Assembly (NCBI GenBank): GCA_023091735.1
Contig: JALKBU010000336.1
Span: 1-47,464, forward strand
Direction: 5' to 3'
Length of the DNA stretch: 47,464 nt
Source of the DNA: Trichomonas tenax
Lineage: Eukaryota > Parabasalia > Trichomonadida > Trichomonadidae
Below the pieces are notes generated by a model, which was given only the letters and a program-made list of their open reading frames with translations, was not told the origin of the DNA and did not search any database. A program made the position numbers and the translations under genes. Position 1 is the stretch's first letter; the number at the start of each line of letters is the position of its first letter. Positions 19,001 to 27,770 of the stretch are shown here, one piece after another.

Positions 19001-19055
19001 GTCTGACGAGTGGATAACGCTGAACTAACCAGCGATAGAAACCTGCTACGCCCAT
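15999..19055 (-). CDS. XRN1: XRN1-type 5'-3' exoribonuclease
   Basis: 1018 residues starting MGVAGFYRWLVQRYPL, the family N-terminus, so the start is secure. It degrades decapped mRNA from the 5' end in the cytoplasm. Catalytic acidic residues are visible: D35 (FYIDFN), D84 (SVDGPAPLAK followed by QQRSRRF), E159/E161 (GEGEHK), D189/D191 (SPDADL) and D273 (IGNDF). The basic QQRxRRF pocket that reads the 5' phosphate is intact. After the XRN_N/XRN_M core, C-terminal beta-barrel/SH3-like segments (VGSRIIITEASKEGQVAKV; NIGDRVTSVAPNGSVPFGTHGTVVGF) mark XRN1 rather than nuclear XRN2. It is shorter than animal XRN1, lacking the long disordered tail. Its final six codons lie in an inverted duplication. 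Confidence 0.95.
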   Translation of the reverse strand: MGVAGFYRWLVQRYPLVRHRTNDLSHPKINNFYIDFNCIIYNSIRQVKPVEGGDNTILFNEVCRYVDLLVQTMKPDQLLFISVDGPAPLAKCAQQRSRRFVAARDHVDGTFSTASISVGTEFMEELHNHLVKFIKNRIESDLLWSTPKVIYSSHRVPGEGEHKFFNYLRDQMLKPDFDPFATHCIYSPDADLVFLTLQTGIKNVYIMREWMGWMGPFEDMANGELDKMRVSQNDFELLHLPILRDYFAHEYPESDIKRLINDFVAISFLIGNDFIPHFPEIDIHNGDFDNILQSYKVSLLDRRKYLITEDINYDKENLVAFLNAVVASVKAKDRSSSSNKKPGKGHKNKKSTALHTEDGARQYLRNKYKKEYSEDLETQLCCSVIDSFNWVLKYYFEGCPDWTWQFSYFYPPPIILVAKYVYIHEPNFEEGRPPLPFEQLLSILPPKMSSLLPYPVASLMFNPSPLAEFYPETFEIDLNGRRYEHEGVVLIPYVDVEKLRTECSKVFGALSEEEKGRNAFMESLTLNEGTPKQKMTADPPGLPTLKGVKFTTENSTNQLKIFGKESRFPSLFVRPDFDEVGENEKYKDIKNTKELFGKLVLFDWPFLRPGIVVGAFNERGGVVIDGKTNAEKSFTSNKNYSKMLDMLRMYRGIEAEDSKVGLIIKPYIIKSINGSIKRSIDERLFPAELIVTNTIEVMKRYVTPKPPKYPEVGSRIIITEASKEGQVAKVTNVNLETGEVTAKVILSPPFNGSFLANDGYTLTLEELAQDLSMNKDVIMCMLDSIPVLKIEGETRIPDVGLTLFHKDQVLDGFVQKTKLGNYVFAKETLNLIKSYLEFTGLETFYTHKPKVQYSNKSKPKLTIFADTLAGKAEKAVEKIEEIQRWMHSESAIAGLFLISNHIYMVTRASTQLLEVRLDKIKFEESEGSTVVLKPGDFIIRGMLPQKGSLINIGDRVTSVAPNGSVPFGTHGTVVGFDHVTLEAYVVADTPFELGSTMRMRLKSQRGFIANIADLIPYN

Positions 19056-19174
19056 TTTTTTATTTTATAGGGTGCGTTTAGCGCAGAAAGATTGGAGCAA
19101 ATCTGAATCATTCTATTAACACATATATAATATACACCTATAATAACTCTTATATAGAGAAATATGTCATATAA

Positions 19175-19249
19175 TTTTGGCGCCATGGGGGGATATAAAA
19201 TCAAAATTGAGTCCGAGAGCGGTTTCGCGGGAAAAATTGGCGCCAAAAT
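19175..19249. promoter_or_regulatory. Cluster of three E2F-like boxes
   Basis: TTTTGGCGCC (19175-19184), TTTCGCGGGAAAAA (19223-19236) and TTGGCGCCAAAA (19238-19249) match or approach the E2F/DP consensus TTTSSCGC in both orientations, in an otherwise AT-rich stretch. They lie 120-195 bases upstream of the XRN1 start and just upstream of a plus-strand initiator-like TCATTTTT at 19252. They may control XRN1, or a lost plus-strand gene. Assignment to an E2F/DP factor is inference. Confidence 0.45.
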
Positions 19250-19263
19250 GTTCATTTTTTTTG

Positions 19264-19371
19264 ATGACGAAGAAAGAATTTTCACTCTCTCTTCAAAAAA
19301 TTTTGAAACAATCTTTCTCTGCTATTATATGTATAGTATACCTCGTATATAATCTATGGATATACTCATAA
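19264..19371 (+). CDS. Possible 35-residue hydrophobic microprotein
   Basis: MTKKEFSLSLQKILKQSF followed by one hydrophobic helix (AIICIVYLVYNLW) and stop. The ATG comes five bases after a plus-strand TCATTTTT, an exact match to the trichomonad initiator, and right after the E2F-like cluster. That spacing is the only reason to consider it; the frame could equally be chance, or the start of a gene cut by the insertion of Maverick DNA just downstream. Confidence 0.2.
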   Translation: MTKKEFSLSLQKILKQSFSAIICIVYLVYNLWIYS

Positions 19372-19697
19372 TTGAAACTGAATCTAAGGTTGCTGATAAG
19401 CAATCCCATAAATACAGACGGCTCGAATTTTTACAATCTGAGATGGGATTTTTTTGTTTTCATTACAGTCAACCCAATGATTGATAAAAGACATAGACAA
19501 TAGTTACCGTATATAATAGATACAGTATTGATTATAATAACATTAGTAGATAGATGATTTATTAATGATATGAAAACGAAAATCTCGAAAGATATGTTTT
19601 CTCCGCAAACACATTTTTTTTGACAAAAATATGATTCCCATCGAATATTTGCTTTTACACTAGTATAGTAAGAGGGCTAGGTGGCTTTTTTGTCATT

Positions 19698-20267
19698 CTA
19701 GATATAGAGAACTATTTTATTATGAAATGTATATGGTGATGATGAAAAGGAAAAATTAATATTTGGGAAATATTTAGTCATTGCCGATTTAAAGCCTCTA
19801 TCACCATCACCTCTGATATTATTAACCGAGTGATTAAATTTAATTCGTTCCTTATCAATTAAATATTGTATTGCTTACCTCGTTTCTTGTTCCGATTTAT
19901 TTAACACCTTAATGCAATATAAATACCTTGTATTAATGTTTATAGCAAATAGGTAAGTTATATGACCCTTTGAATACTCCAAATGATCAATTTCCCATGA
20001 ATAAGGTGATAGAGCAAATGAAGGACGACTAAATTTTTCTTTTAATGGTTGAATCTTTGGGTCATTCGGTTTAATTAATAAATCAAATTTACCATTAAAA
20101 TCTTTTTGTTTCCTTTCTGATTGAAATGGATAAGGTATAGTAAATGATGATGCATTTATTTTAGGTGGTTTGGGACGAAGGCCCTCAAGCTGTTTGGGTA
20201 AATTATTTGGTACATTTATTTTAGATTTGGGTGTTTTATTATTTAGTTCAGGATGCACATGGTTCAT
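19698..20267 (-). pseudogene. Maverick-type integrase, broken and truncated
   Basis: The frame starts at ATG 20267 and stops at TAA 19875-19877 after 130 residues, but continues in the same frame to 19698. Before the stop, SWEIDHLEYSKGHITYLF holds the first catalytic Asp of an rve-type integrase core; after it, NIRGDGDRGFKSAMTKYF holds the second, and SPYTFHNKIV the approach to the catalytic Glu. Homology ends just before that Glu is expected, so the core is cut at about 19712. The N-terminal 70 residues are Pro/Lys-rich. One nonsense codon plus a truncated active site mean the copy is inactive. Confidence 0.75.
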
Positions 20268-20312
20268 TTGTTTTAAATAAGCTGAATATAATGATTTGAT
20301 ATATTTTGCTGC

Positions 20313-21122
20313 TTATATTTTATGATTTAAAATGAATTCTAGCAATTGTGCCTCAGTTAATAATGAAACATTTGAGGGTTTGATTAATGTATCATAAATT
20401 AAAGCTTGAGTGTCATTAATGAGGCTTTGTATTTGGGTATTTTTCACTTCAGACTGTGCATAACCCGAAACATTAAATTTAATTCCTGTTTTATTTAATT
20501 TGATTACTTTAAAAAGGAATGTATGAATAGCAATATAATGATGTGATGATGATTTATGAGTTGCTTCCATCTTTTCAGAAATGAAAGAATAAATATAGTG
20601 TTTGTATGTTTTCATATCTTTTGCATTTTTGATAACAAAAGGGATTGATCGCTCAACTTCATCCTCTTTTGGAGCAGTTCTTTCATATGTGACATTATAT
20701 GAATCTTCAACAATAAAACCACAATCACACAATATTTTATATGTCCCTAATGTTCCGTTAGCAATTTTATCAAGTAGTTCAAAAACCTTATCAACACATG
20801 TCACTTTATTTAAATAATAATTAATATATAATTCATGATCTTCTTTTTTAATTTTATTTATTCCATATGATACATGTTTCAATGTTGTTTTAAATTTTGC
20901 TTCGTCAATTGGTGGAGATAATAGAATACACGGATAAATGTTATCAATAAATTGTAATTTATGCTTTCTAATAAATTTTGTACCCTCTTCCGATAATGTT
21001 TCATCGAAATCACTGTCTAATAAATTTTGTGTTGATTCTTGAAAATAATTTTTATATCGTTCTTCATGTGATTCTTGAGTTTCTGATTCTGAGACTGGGA
21101 TCTTCATTAAAAATACGACCAT
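20313..21122 (-). CDS. Orphan Maverick-associated protein
   Basis: 269 residues (MVVFLMKIPVSESETQESHE; Met6 is an alternative start). The N-terminal 60 are acidic and probably disordered. The rest is a mixed helical domain with a CDCGFIVEDSYN segment near residue 130 and a helical end (LLTEAQLLEFILNHKI). The frame is undamaged. It sits 45 bases upstream of the integrase relic, same strand, same low GC, so I treat it as part of that element. No fold or motif identifies its role; it could be a structural or regulatory protein of the element. Confidence 0.6.
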   Translation of the reverse strand: MVVFLMKIPVSESETQESHEERYKNYFQESTQNLLDSDFDETLSEEGTKFIRKHKLQFIDNIYPCILLSPPIDEAKFKTTLKHVSYGINKIKKEDHELYINYYLNKVTCVDKVFELLDKIANGTLGTYKILCDCGFIVEDSYNVTYERTAPKEDEVERSIPFVIKNAKDMKTYKHYIYSFISEKMEATHKSSSHHYIAIHTFLFKVIKLNKTGIKFNVSGYAQSEVKNTQIQSLINDTQALIYDTLIKPSNVSLLTEAQLLEFILNHKI

Positions 21123-21530
21123 AAACTTAAATGTAGAATGAAATTATAATATATTATTGAAATGACAAATAATGATCATATTGCCAGAAAAAATAAAGAA
21201 AATATTTGATTGAAACAATATTTTCATGTTTATCAAAAATCTTATAGGCATATTATATGCATAAAACTTTTAGATTATTGGCAATAGTTAGAGCTTTCAT
21301 ATACGATCTTGAACAATATCAAACAATAGAAGAAAAACTCTTCGTTAGGACATTGCGAAGGGCAGTATTGGTTCAGTCCTTTCTCTGCGGACTCTCTAAA
21401 TCAAACAAAAACAAATCAATAAAAAATATCAACCTTATTTAAACAACGTATTTTTGTAAAATCGAAACATTAAATCTAGCAGTCTATTCTATAGATATAT
21501 CTCAAATTCAAAAATTTTACTTTTTTTTAA
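21123..21530. other. Upstream region of the CK1 gene
   Basis: No accepted gene. A 61-codon frame at 21257-21442 ends in a GC-richer patch (around 21350-21400) that could be a relic, but nothing identifies it. Confidence 0.35.
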
Positions 21531-22589
21531 ATGAAGGGCGGCGCTCACACGAAGGATTTAATCTCACAAGTGATAAACGACAGGTACATCATAAGGCGGC
21601 ACCTCGGTGGCGGCAGTTTCGGCGATGTCTACGAAGCAGAAGACATGGAAACGCAGCAAATTGTCGCTCTTAAGTTTGAAACAGGGGCAGCGACGAACCC
21701 GCAGCTGCCGAATGAATATAAATGCTACAAAACGTTGGAAGGCGGCAGCAACATTCCTAAAGTCTATGGTTTGTTCGATTATCAAAAAAGTCGCGTTCTG
21801 GCCATGGAAAAGATGGGTCCATCCTTAGAATCTCTCTACAAGCGCTGCGGAAAACGCTTCAATTTGAAAACAGTTCTCATGATTGCGGATCAAATGTTGC
21901 GTGCAATCGAATACGTCCACAATTCGGGACTCCTTCACCGCGACATCAAACCGCACAACTTCTTGGTTGGCAGGAATGAGAATAGAAATAGAATTTACAT
22001 AATCGATTTTGGTGTTTCAACGCAATACATCGATCCACGCACGAAAGAGCACTACATGTACACGAACAACAACGGCCTCGTTGGAACAGCGCATTATGTC
22101 TCAGTTAACACGCATCTTGGAGATCAACAATCAAGAAGAGACGATTTAGAGAGTATTGCTTATGTTTTGATCAGATTTTTGAAGGGTTCGTTGCCGTGGC
22201 AGTCAATCAAAGTCAAATCTGTCGAAGAAAGAAATGAAAAAATCACACAATCGAAAATCCAGACTCAGCCTGATATGTTGTGTGCAGGCTGTCCGAGGGA
22301 GTTCAAGATGTTCTTCGAATATACAAGAAGACTGAGATATGATGAAACGCCAAAATATTCTTGGATCAGACAAATTCTCAATTCTTTGTTCATCAAACAT
22401 GGCTTCGTCAACGATTCTGTCTTCGAGTGGGATGAAGAAGCTAAGATTCACCGTCCATTGCCAGCTTTTTATCTTCAAAGCAATGCAAGAAGATATATGC
22501 GTGCTAACGAACGTAAAATCAGAGCCCGCAAGGACAAAGTCGTACTCCCAGAGCCACGTGAAATTTTCTATCTAGGTTGGAAGAAATAA
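21531..22589 (+). CDS. Casein kinase 1 family protein kinase
   Basis: 352 residues with a full kinase domain (about 19-290). The glycine loop is LGGGSFGDVY, the ATP-binding lysine K48 (ALKFE), the catalytic loop LLHRDIKPHNF with D138, and the metal site IDFG with D159. CK1-specific features replace APE: GTAHYVSVNTHLG and the QQSRRDDLES-(x)n-KGSLPW block, plus the MGPSLE signature. These kinases phosphorylate primed or acidic Ser/Thr sites. HN replaces the usual DN in the catalytic loop (DIKPHN), leaving the metal-binding Asn. The C-terminal tail is short and basic, without a palmitoylation site. Confidence 0.95.
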   Translation: MKGGAHTKDLISQVINDRYIIRRHLGGGSFGDVYEAEDMETQQIVALKFETGAATNPQLPNEYKCYKTLEGGSNIPKVYGLFDYQKSRVLAMEKMGPSLESLYKRCGKRFNLKTVLMIADQMLRAIEYVHNSGLLHRDIKPHNFLVGRNENRNRIYIIDFGVSTQYIDPRTKEHYMYTNNNGLVGTAHYVSVNTHLGDQQSRRDDLESIAYVLIRFLKGSLPWQSIKVKSVEERNEKITQSKIQTQPDMLCAGCPREFKMFFEYTRRLRYDETPKYSWIRQILNSLFIKHGFVNDSVFEWDEEAKIHRPLPAFYLQSNARRYMRANERKIRARKDKVVLPEPREIFYLGWKK

Positions 22590-23488
22590 TTTTAATTCTT
22601 TTTGTTTGAAAAAGCATCTCCTTTTGTTTGTCATCATGTCTTAATAAACATGTCAATTTCTATATAGGTTTTGCCTTAAATTGTCTTTATGTGTTGCTTA
22701 TCAAATTTTTATATGTTGAATCGATAATTTTGTGCGATTTTAGAGTGAGATATGTTTGCTCTCGGGCTTGGTATAACACACGATTATGTCAAAATATGAT
22801 TTTCAGCAAATTTCGTTCGCAATATGGCCTTAACAGGTATAATATATTTCAGTTTCACCTCACTAAGGCTTGAAATTGCATTTTTAGGAATTGGAAATAA
22901 TTTAATAAAACTCATACAAAAAATTCAAAACATTATTTTGGTCAAATGAATTTTTGATTTTTTTAAAAAACGCATTTTATCAAGCTTGAAATGAACTCTA
23001 ACAAGCTTAATAGACTCTCTAATAAGATTTGCCGATGCTATAACAAGCTTAATTGAACTTTATAAATACACATTCTAATTAACTAACCAATTTTACATGT
23101 CAAAATGAAATACATTTGCCATGTAAACAAGTCACTTTTCGTGACTCTTTATTATACCCAACATAAAAACACGAAAAACAATTCCCGTTTCGTTGTAATC
23201 GCTTAATTTCAACTCTATTGTTCACTTTTTGTATTTTCAAAACACAAAAGTGACATTAAAAATTATATTTTTCTGAAGATTATATTTTGTTTTTAACTCT
23301 AAATTTATTGTTACCTTTATATAGGGATCTCAAATGTTTAATAAAAGTCAAAATTTATTTTTGCTTATAAACAAAAATTTACCGAGAAATCATATGCAAA
23401 TAAGAGAAAAATTAAGTCAAAATCGAAAAAATAAAGAACAATAAAAGTTAAATGTGTCACATTTTCAAAAAGGTTTTAGATTTCGAAA
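22590..23488. other. Intergenic, no gene seen
   Basis: AT-rich spacer. CAAGCTT/AAGCTTG-like words recur between 22980 and 23060 (four AAGCTT or AAGCTTAAT copies). A TCACATTTTC at 23457, about 30 bases before the RRM gene, is a weak initiator candidate. Confidence 0.45.
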
Positions 23489-24226
23489 ATGTCCGAAAAC
23501 GTAAGTCTTGCTGCAGCTCCCCGCCGCAAGATAAACAGGATGGAGAGGCCGAAATCGGAAGCTTTTGTGAAAGATCGGCTTCAACCGAAGAAATCTCGTT
23601 CACAAGTTATCGAACCTTCAACGAATGTTTTCATTAATTACATTCCGCCGAACTTCAATCAGGACGACCTCAAAAATCTGTGCTCTCAATACGGCGAAAT
23701 CGTTTGCTGTAAAATTATGATAAATCTCGAAACTGGTCAATCTCGATGTTTCGGCTTCGTCCGCTTCCGTGAGCTCTCCCAGGCGGCCGCAGCCATCCGT
23801 GGAATAGACGGAATGGTTATTGGAAACAAGAAACTTCTCGCAAAATACGCAGAAAGCCACGAACGCCATGAAACAGTCTCCTGCATGCTCTACATCAAGA
23901 AGCTGCCGAATTCCATCAACATAGACGATGTCAGACGTCTTTTTGGCCAATATGGTTTAATAATTCAAATCCAGCAGCATTCTGTTGTTTCCCTCGACAA
24001 CGAAAGCTGGAGGTGCTTCATACAGTACTCCACGCAGGAAGAAGCGACAAACGCAATGCATTTCATGAACAACAAGATCGTAGTCGAAGGAACGAAGCCG
24101 ATCCACGTAAGATACGCTGATGAAACACGCTTGAGTGGAAACTACATTCTGCCACCGCCAGTGATGACCGGAGATTTGCCGTCTGTTGATCAACGCCAAT
24201 TATTACCTAGTTTCTTTTTCAACTAA
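23489..24226 (+). CDS. RNA-binding protein with two RRM domains
   Basis: 245 residues. A basic 40-residue N-terminus is followed by RRM1 (about 46-120) with RNP2 VFINYI and RNP1 RCFGFVRF, and RRM2 (about 133-210) with RNP2 MLYIKKL and a degenerate RNP1 (WRCFIQYS). The linker between them is short, as in ELAV/Hu- or CELF-like tandem RRMs that read U- or AU-rich RNA. The C-terminus (LPPPVMTGDLP) is short and Pro-rich. Probably acts in mRNA processing, stability or translation; the exact subfamily is not determined. The aromatic residues that stack RNA bases are present in RRM1 only. Confidence 0.9.
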   Translation: MSENVSLAAAPRRKINRMERPKSEAFVKDRLQPKKSRSQVIEPSTNVFINYIPPNFNQDDLKNLCSQYGEIVCCKIMINLETGQSRCFGFVRFRELSQAAAAIRGIDGMVIGNKKLLAKYAESHERHETVSCMLYIKKLPNSINIDDVRRLFGQYGLIIQIQQHSVVSLDNESWRCFIQYSTQEEATNAMHFMNNKIVVEGTKPIHVRYADETRLSGNYILPPPVMTGDLPSVDQRQLLPSFFFN

Positions 24227-24648
24227 TACTATCATGATTTCGACTACTTGTTACCGTGGTCGAGATATATATTTATTTGATTTAATTTTTCATGCTCTTA
24301 AATTTATTTTCATATGAATTCCTTAAAATCAAACAATCTTTTCACTCTTCGTCCATACGAAATCCTATCGTCTTTACTCTTTTGTACTTCATTTTATTTG
24401 TTTTTGTCCTAATTTTATATTAAATATGAAAATTAGATAATATTGAGCCATGACTATGATGGATAGTCAATATATAGATATTTCATTGTGTTTATACTTT
24501 TAAAGATAGTTTTTATTGAAGATTCATAAAATTGATTGAATATTATCAATTTATATCGTTTGAGATTTTATATTCAAAACTTTTTCGTTGAGTGAAAAGA
24601 CTTTAAGCGATTTATTTATAAAAATAAAGAATGTTCATTATAAAATAA
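24227..24648. other. Intergenic between convergent genes
   Basis: AT-rich spacer with no feature recognised beyond the 3' flanks of the two genes. Confidence 0.5.
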
Positions 24649-26838
24649 TTACTCCATTGTCTCTAACTTAGCTTGAAGGATTTCAACCTTTCTCTGCAGT
24701 GTCTCGGCATCATCATACAACTCCTTCTCGACTGCTTCCTCGATCTTCTTGTTTAATTCATCAAGCTGTGCCTGGATCTCCTCCTTTGACATTTGGACTG
24801 GCTTCTCTGTGTTCTCCAGGAGAGCCTTGAGCATCGTGTGGAGACCAATAAGCAACTTAGATGAGAACCTAGAAATTTCGAACAATTTGTCGAGAATAGC
24901 GACTGCTTCCTCGAAGAATTCGTAGTCTACCTTGGCGAGGCCCTCCTTCTCTTCGACGATTGCTATCTCCAATTTGACAATCTTTTCTGACAACATCTGA
25001 GACTTTTCTTGGTTCGTTGTTATCTTCGAGACACACTCTGTGATTGTCTTGTCTGCTCTCTCTGTGATGTCCTTGAGGTCCTTGAGCTGGTCGTTGCATG
25101 TCTTGGCGGCCTTGAAGTTCTTTGAAGCGACAGCAGCCTTCTTCTGTGCCTCGAGTTGGTCCTCTTTGGCTTTAGCACCTGCAACGAGTTCCTCGGATGT
25201 CTTCAAGTCTGTGTTCAACTTGATCAACTCCTGAGCGAGCTGCGCGACGGTGGCGCGAGATTGGATGATCTCGTTGCGGTCGTTGTTGAGCTGATCGAAC
25301 CTGAATGTTCTCTCCTCGTTGTACTGTCCGTAGGATTGGACCAATCCCGTGATGATCTCTGCGCCTTGTTCTGCTTCATTGGCATCGCGTTCTGCGTTCT
25401 CGATGTTCTCCTTGAGTGTCTTCAACTCCTCGCTGAGGTCGGTGATCTCCTTCTCACGACAAGCGACATCATCCAAGAGGCTCTGGAATGGCGCTTCGAT
25501 CTTTTTGATCTCCTGAGCGACTTTGCGCTTCTCCGCTTCAAGGTTCTGCTTCTCTGCGTTGATCTTCTTCTGGTCACCGGCGAATCCATCGACGATCTGC
25601 TTCTTTGCGCGTGTATGCTTGTTGATTTCCGCTTGGACACTCTTTTCACGCGTTCTGAGCGCATCGATCTGCTTGAGAAGGTCTGTGACTGTTATGGAGA
25701 TCTCCTTCTTCTCGTTCTCGAGTGCTGTGAGCTGAGCGTCGACGGATTCTGATGCCTTAGCGACGTCGGCGTCGTATTTCGCCTGCATGTCGTCGATTGA
25801 CTGTTGGTGGAGATTGACTGGTGTCTGTAAGCTTTCGATAATAGAGGCGTTCTTGCGGCGCTCGATATCGATTGTTGCGTTGTCTCGTGTCTGTTCTTCG
25901 TTTTTCTGTGATAAGATTGTTTCGATTTCAGATGCGCGTGTGTTGAAGCCTGGTAATTTGCTGGAAGATGTAGAAGCGTGTTCCATGAGGTGCCCTGGGG
26001 CCTCTGTTGTAAGATCCAAAGCTTCCTGGACGCACATAGCGAAATTATTTTCATTTTCGTGAATCTTTTCCTTCAACTGAGAGATCGTGTTGTCGAGCTG
26101 CTCAGCCTTGTCGTACTCTTCGTTGGAGAGAGCCTCTGTTTGCGCTTTTTCGGACTCTTCGATTTCAGTTTTGCTATCAGCTGTCTGTATGATCATATCC
26201 TGGACTGCGAGCGCGATGTTGTTGAGTGAGAGAGCGAATCCGCCGTAAGTTTCGCCCAATTCCTGAATTTCTGGCGGAGTTTCAACTGATGGAGTCGGTT
26301 CTGGAGCCTTCTGTTGAACAGGAGCAGGAGCGGCAGCACCGAAATCGAAGCTCGAAGACTGTTCCTTCGGTGTTTCTTCAGCAGCGCCGAAATCGAAAGC
26401 AGATGTTTCATTCGAAGCACCGGTGCTGACATCGGCCTGGCCAAAGTCGAAAGCAGAGACTTCATCGCCGCCGTTTTGCGTTGGCTCTGCTGATCCGAAG
26501 TCAAATGCGGCAACATCGTCTTCCTTTGGCGCCGCCTGTATTATAGGAGTGTTCTTTATCTCTCCCAGCTCAGGAATTTGTCCTGGCGTTAATTGTACTG
26601 ATATTTTTTGTTTTTCGGCTTTTTCTGTTCCTTTCTTCGCAAATTTGTTTACTTTCTTCTTCTCGTCTGGTTTCTTCTTGTTAAGACCGATAACTCTCAT
26701 TCCTGACTTCTTTCCAGCCGGTTTCTTTGCTGCTGGCTTTGCTAACGCCACGTGCTGCTCCGGCTGTGCGTCGCCGAACGAAAATTCGCTCGAACCGTTG
26801 TCTTCGGGTGCTTCATCAGTGAATTCGAAAGCACTCAT
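24649..26838 (-). CDS. FDFG-repeat coiled-coil protein with UVR-like hairpins
   Basis: 729 residues. The first 170 are disordered and carry six aromatic-acidic motifs: FEF (4-6), FSFG (19-22) and FDFG at about 112, 130, 148 and 164, each set among Ala/Glu/Asp, with a basic KKP/KKK-rich block (32-80) between. Residues about 220-725 form long coiled coils. Three segments with the pattern NEEYDKAEQLDNTISQLKEKI (239-259), ASKNFKAAKTCNDQLKDLKD (near 580) and LYDDAETLQRKVEILQAKL (C-terminus) resemble UVR helical hairpins. FDFG-type repeats could be adaptor-binding motifs, as in endocytic accessory proteins, but this is inference. No membrane segment. Confidence 0.85.
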   Translation of the reverse strand: MSAFEFTDEAPEDNGSSEFSFGDAQPEQHVALAKPAAKKPAGKKSGMRVIGLNKKKPDEKKKVNKFAKKGTEKAEKQKISVQLTPGQIPELGEIKNTPIIQAAPKEDDVAAFDFGSAEPTQNGGDEVSAFDFGQADVSTGASNETSAFDFGAAEETPKEQSSSFDFGAAAPAPVQQKAPEPTPSVETPPEIQELGETYGGFALSLNNIALAVQDMIIQTADSKTEIEESEKAQTEALSNEEYDKAEQLDNTISQLKEKIHENENNFAMCVQEALDLTTEAPGHLMEHASTSSSKLPGFNTRASEIETILSQKNEEQTRDNATIDIERRKNASIIESLQTPVNLHQQSIDDMQAKYDADVAKASESVDAQLTALENEKKEISITVTDLLKQIDALRTREKSVQAEINKHTRAKKQIVDGFAGDQKKINAEKQNLEAEKRKVAQEIKKIEAPFQSLLDDVACREKEITDLSEELKTLKENIENAERDANEAEQGAEIITGLVQSYGQYNEERTFRFDQLNNDRNEIIQSRATVAQLAQELIKLNTDLKTSEELVAGAKAKEDQLEAQKKAAVASKNFKAAKTCNDQLKDLKDITERADKTITECVSKITTNQEKSQMLSEKIVKLEIAIVEEKEGLAKVDYEFFEEAVAILDKLFEISRFSSKLLIGLHTMLKALLENTEKPVQMSKEEIQAQLDELNKKIEEAVEKELYDDAETLQRKVEILQAKLETME

Positions 26839-27485
26839 TTTTTGGCACTTTTATTTTTTAGATGCGATTTGTGTCACTTTTAAATGTAATGATTTCCTTT
26901 TTGTTCTGTGTTTGATATCGAAATCATACAACATTCCTCAATTTATGGATATTTCATGTATTTATTTTTGCATATCTCTAATTTTAATGAAATCATTTGC
27001 TCAATAAAATTTTTAACATGTGCTAGCTCTATAAACATTTGATATTCTTTCTTCATAGTTGTAGTCTAATGTGGTTTTTCTATATTTCTTAAATTTTAGA
27101 AAATGATAATCGATCAATCAAATATCATTTTCATTCCATTGTTTCTTCACAAAATAAATACATCTTATTCTTCATATGAAGGTATATTTTCATTTTGCTG
27201 CATGTATTTCTATGTAAAATAGAATCAATGTGAAAATCAAATCCAAATTAGAGAAAGAGACAGGAGATTGTTCATTTGTTGAAGGACATAATGAGAAATA
27301 CCTCCAATTGCTGCTCTTTCAGTTATTAAATGCTTATGTATTTATGATTTTGATGATTGCAAAGTTTAATTCATTGAATATTTCGATAAATAAGTAAAGA
27401 TGGATTGATTAAATTGAATAATATCGCAATTTATTTGATTTAAGAAAATAATTCAATATTAAAATAAACATAATTAAATTACAAA
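26839..27485. other. Intergenic, no gene seen
   Basis: AT-rich. A plus-strand TCACTTTT at about 26875 matches the initiator, but no plus-strand gene follows. Confidence 0.45.
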
Positions 27486-27770
27486 TTAAATCTCACTCTT
27501 TGATCTGAGCTTGACGCCGAAAGTAGATTCGACAGTAAGCTCGGACTCAGGCTTGTTCTGCATCTTCTTCTTCTCATCCTGGGCATCGGATATTCTCCTC
27601 TTCAGCTTGACACCGAATGGAGAGATGACGAAGTCGCCTTCGATGACGTTTCCTGCCTGTTCGGATTTCTCCTGTTGTCCTTTGCCTTGGTTCGTTTCGG
27701 AGTGGCGCAGCTTGACACCGAAAGTTGAAGAAACACTCTTCTCTGATTCCTCAACCTTATCATTGTTCTG
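27486..27770 (-). other. In-frame coding extension after the stop of the PH protein
   Basis: Directly after the TAA at 27771-27773 the same frame stays open for 94 codons to TAA 27486-27488. It has host-gene GC content and contains three copies of a motif: STFGVKLR, SPFGVKLK and STFGVKLR, spaced about 30-35 residues apart. Such conservation of frame and repeats means this is (or was until recently) coding sequence of the upstream protein. A nonsense mutation, a sequencing error or programmed readthrough would each explain it. Confidence 0.75.

Larger units (their letters stand above)
19698..21122 (-). mobile_element. Maverick/Polinton fragment
   Basis: A broken retroviral-type integrase and an intact neighbouring orphan gene lie in tandem on the minus strand, both more AT-rich than host genes. 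Maverick elements of trichomonads carry such integrases. No terminal inverted repeat, polymerase B, protease or capsid gene is present here, so only a fragment remains. Confidence 0.7.

Noticed and set aside
21257..21442. 61-residue plus-strand frame before CK1
   Set aside because: No recognisable motif; only a short GC-richer patch inside. Could be a relic but cannot be supported.
25156..25752. 198-residue plus-strand frame
   Set aside because: Antisense shadow of the FDFG coiled-coil gene.
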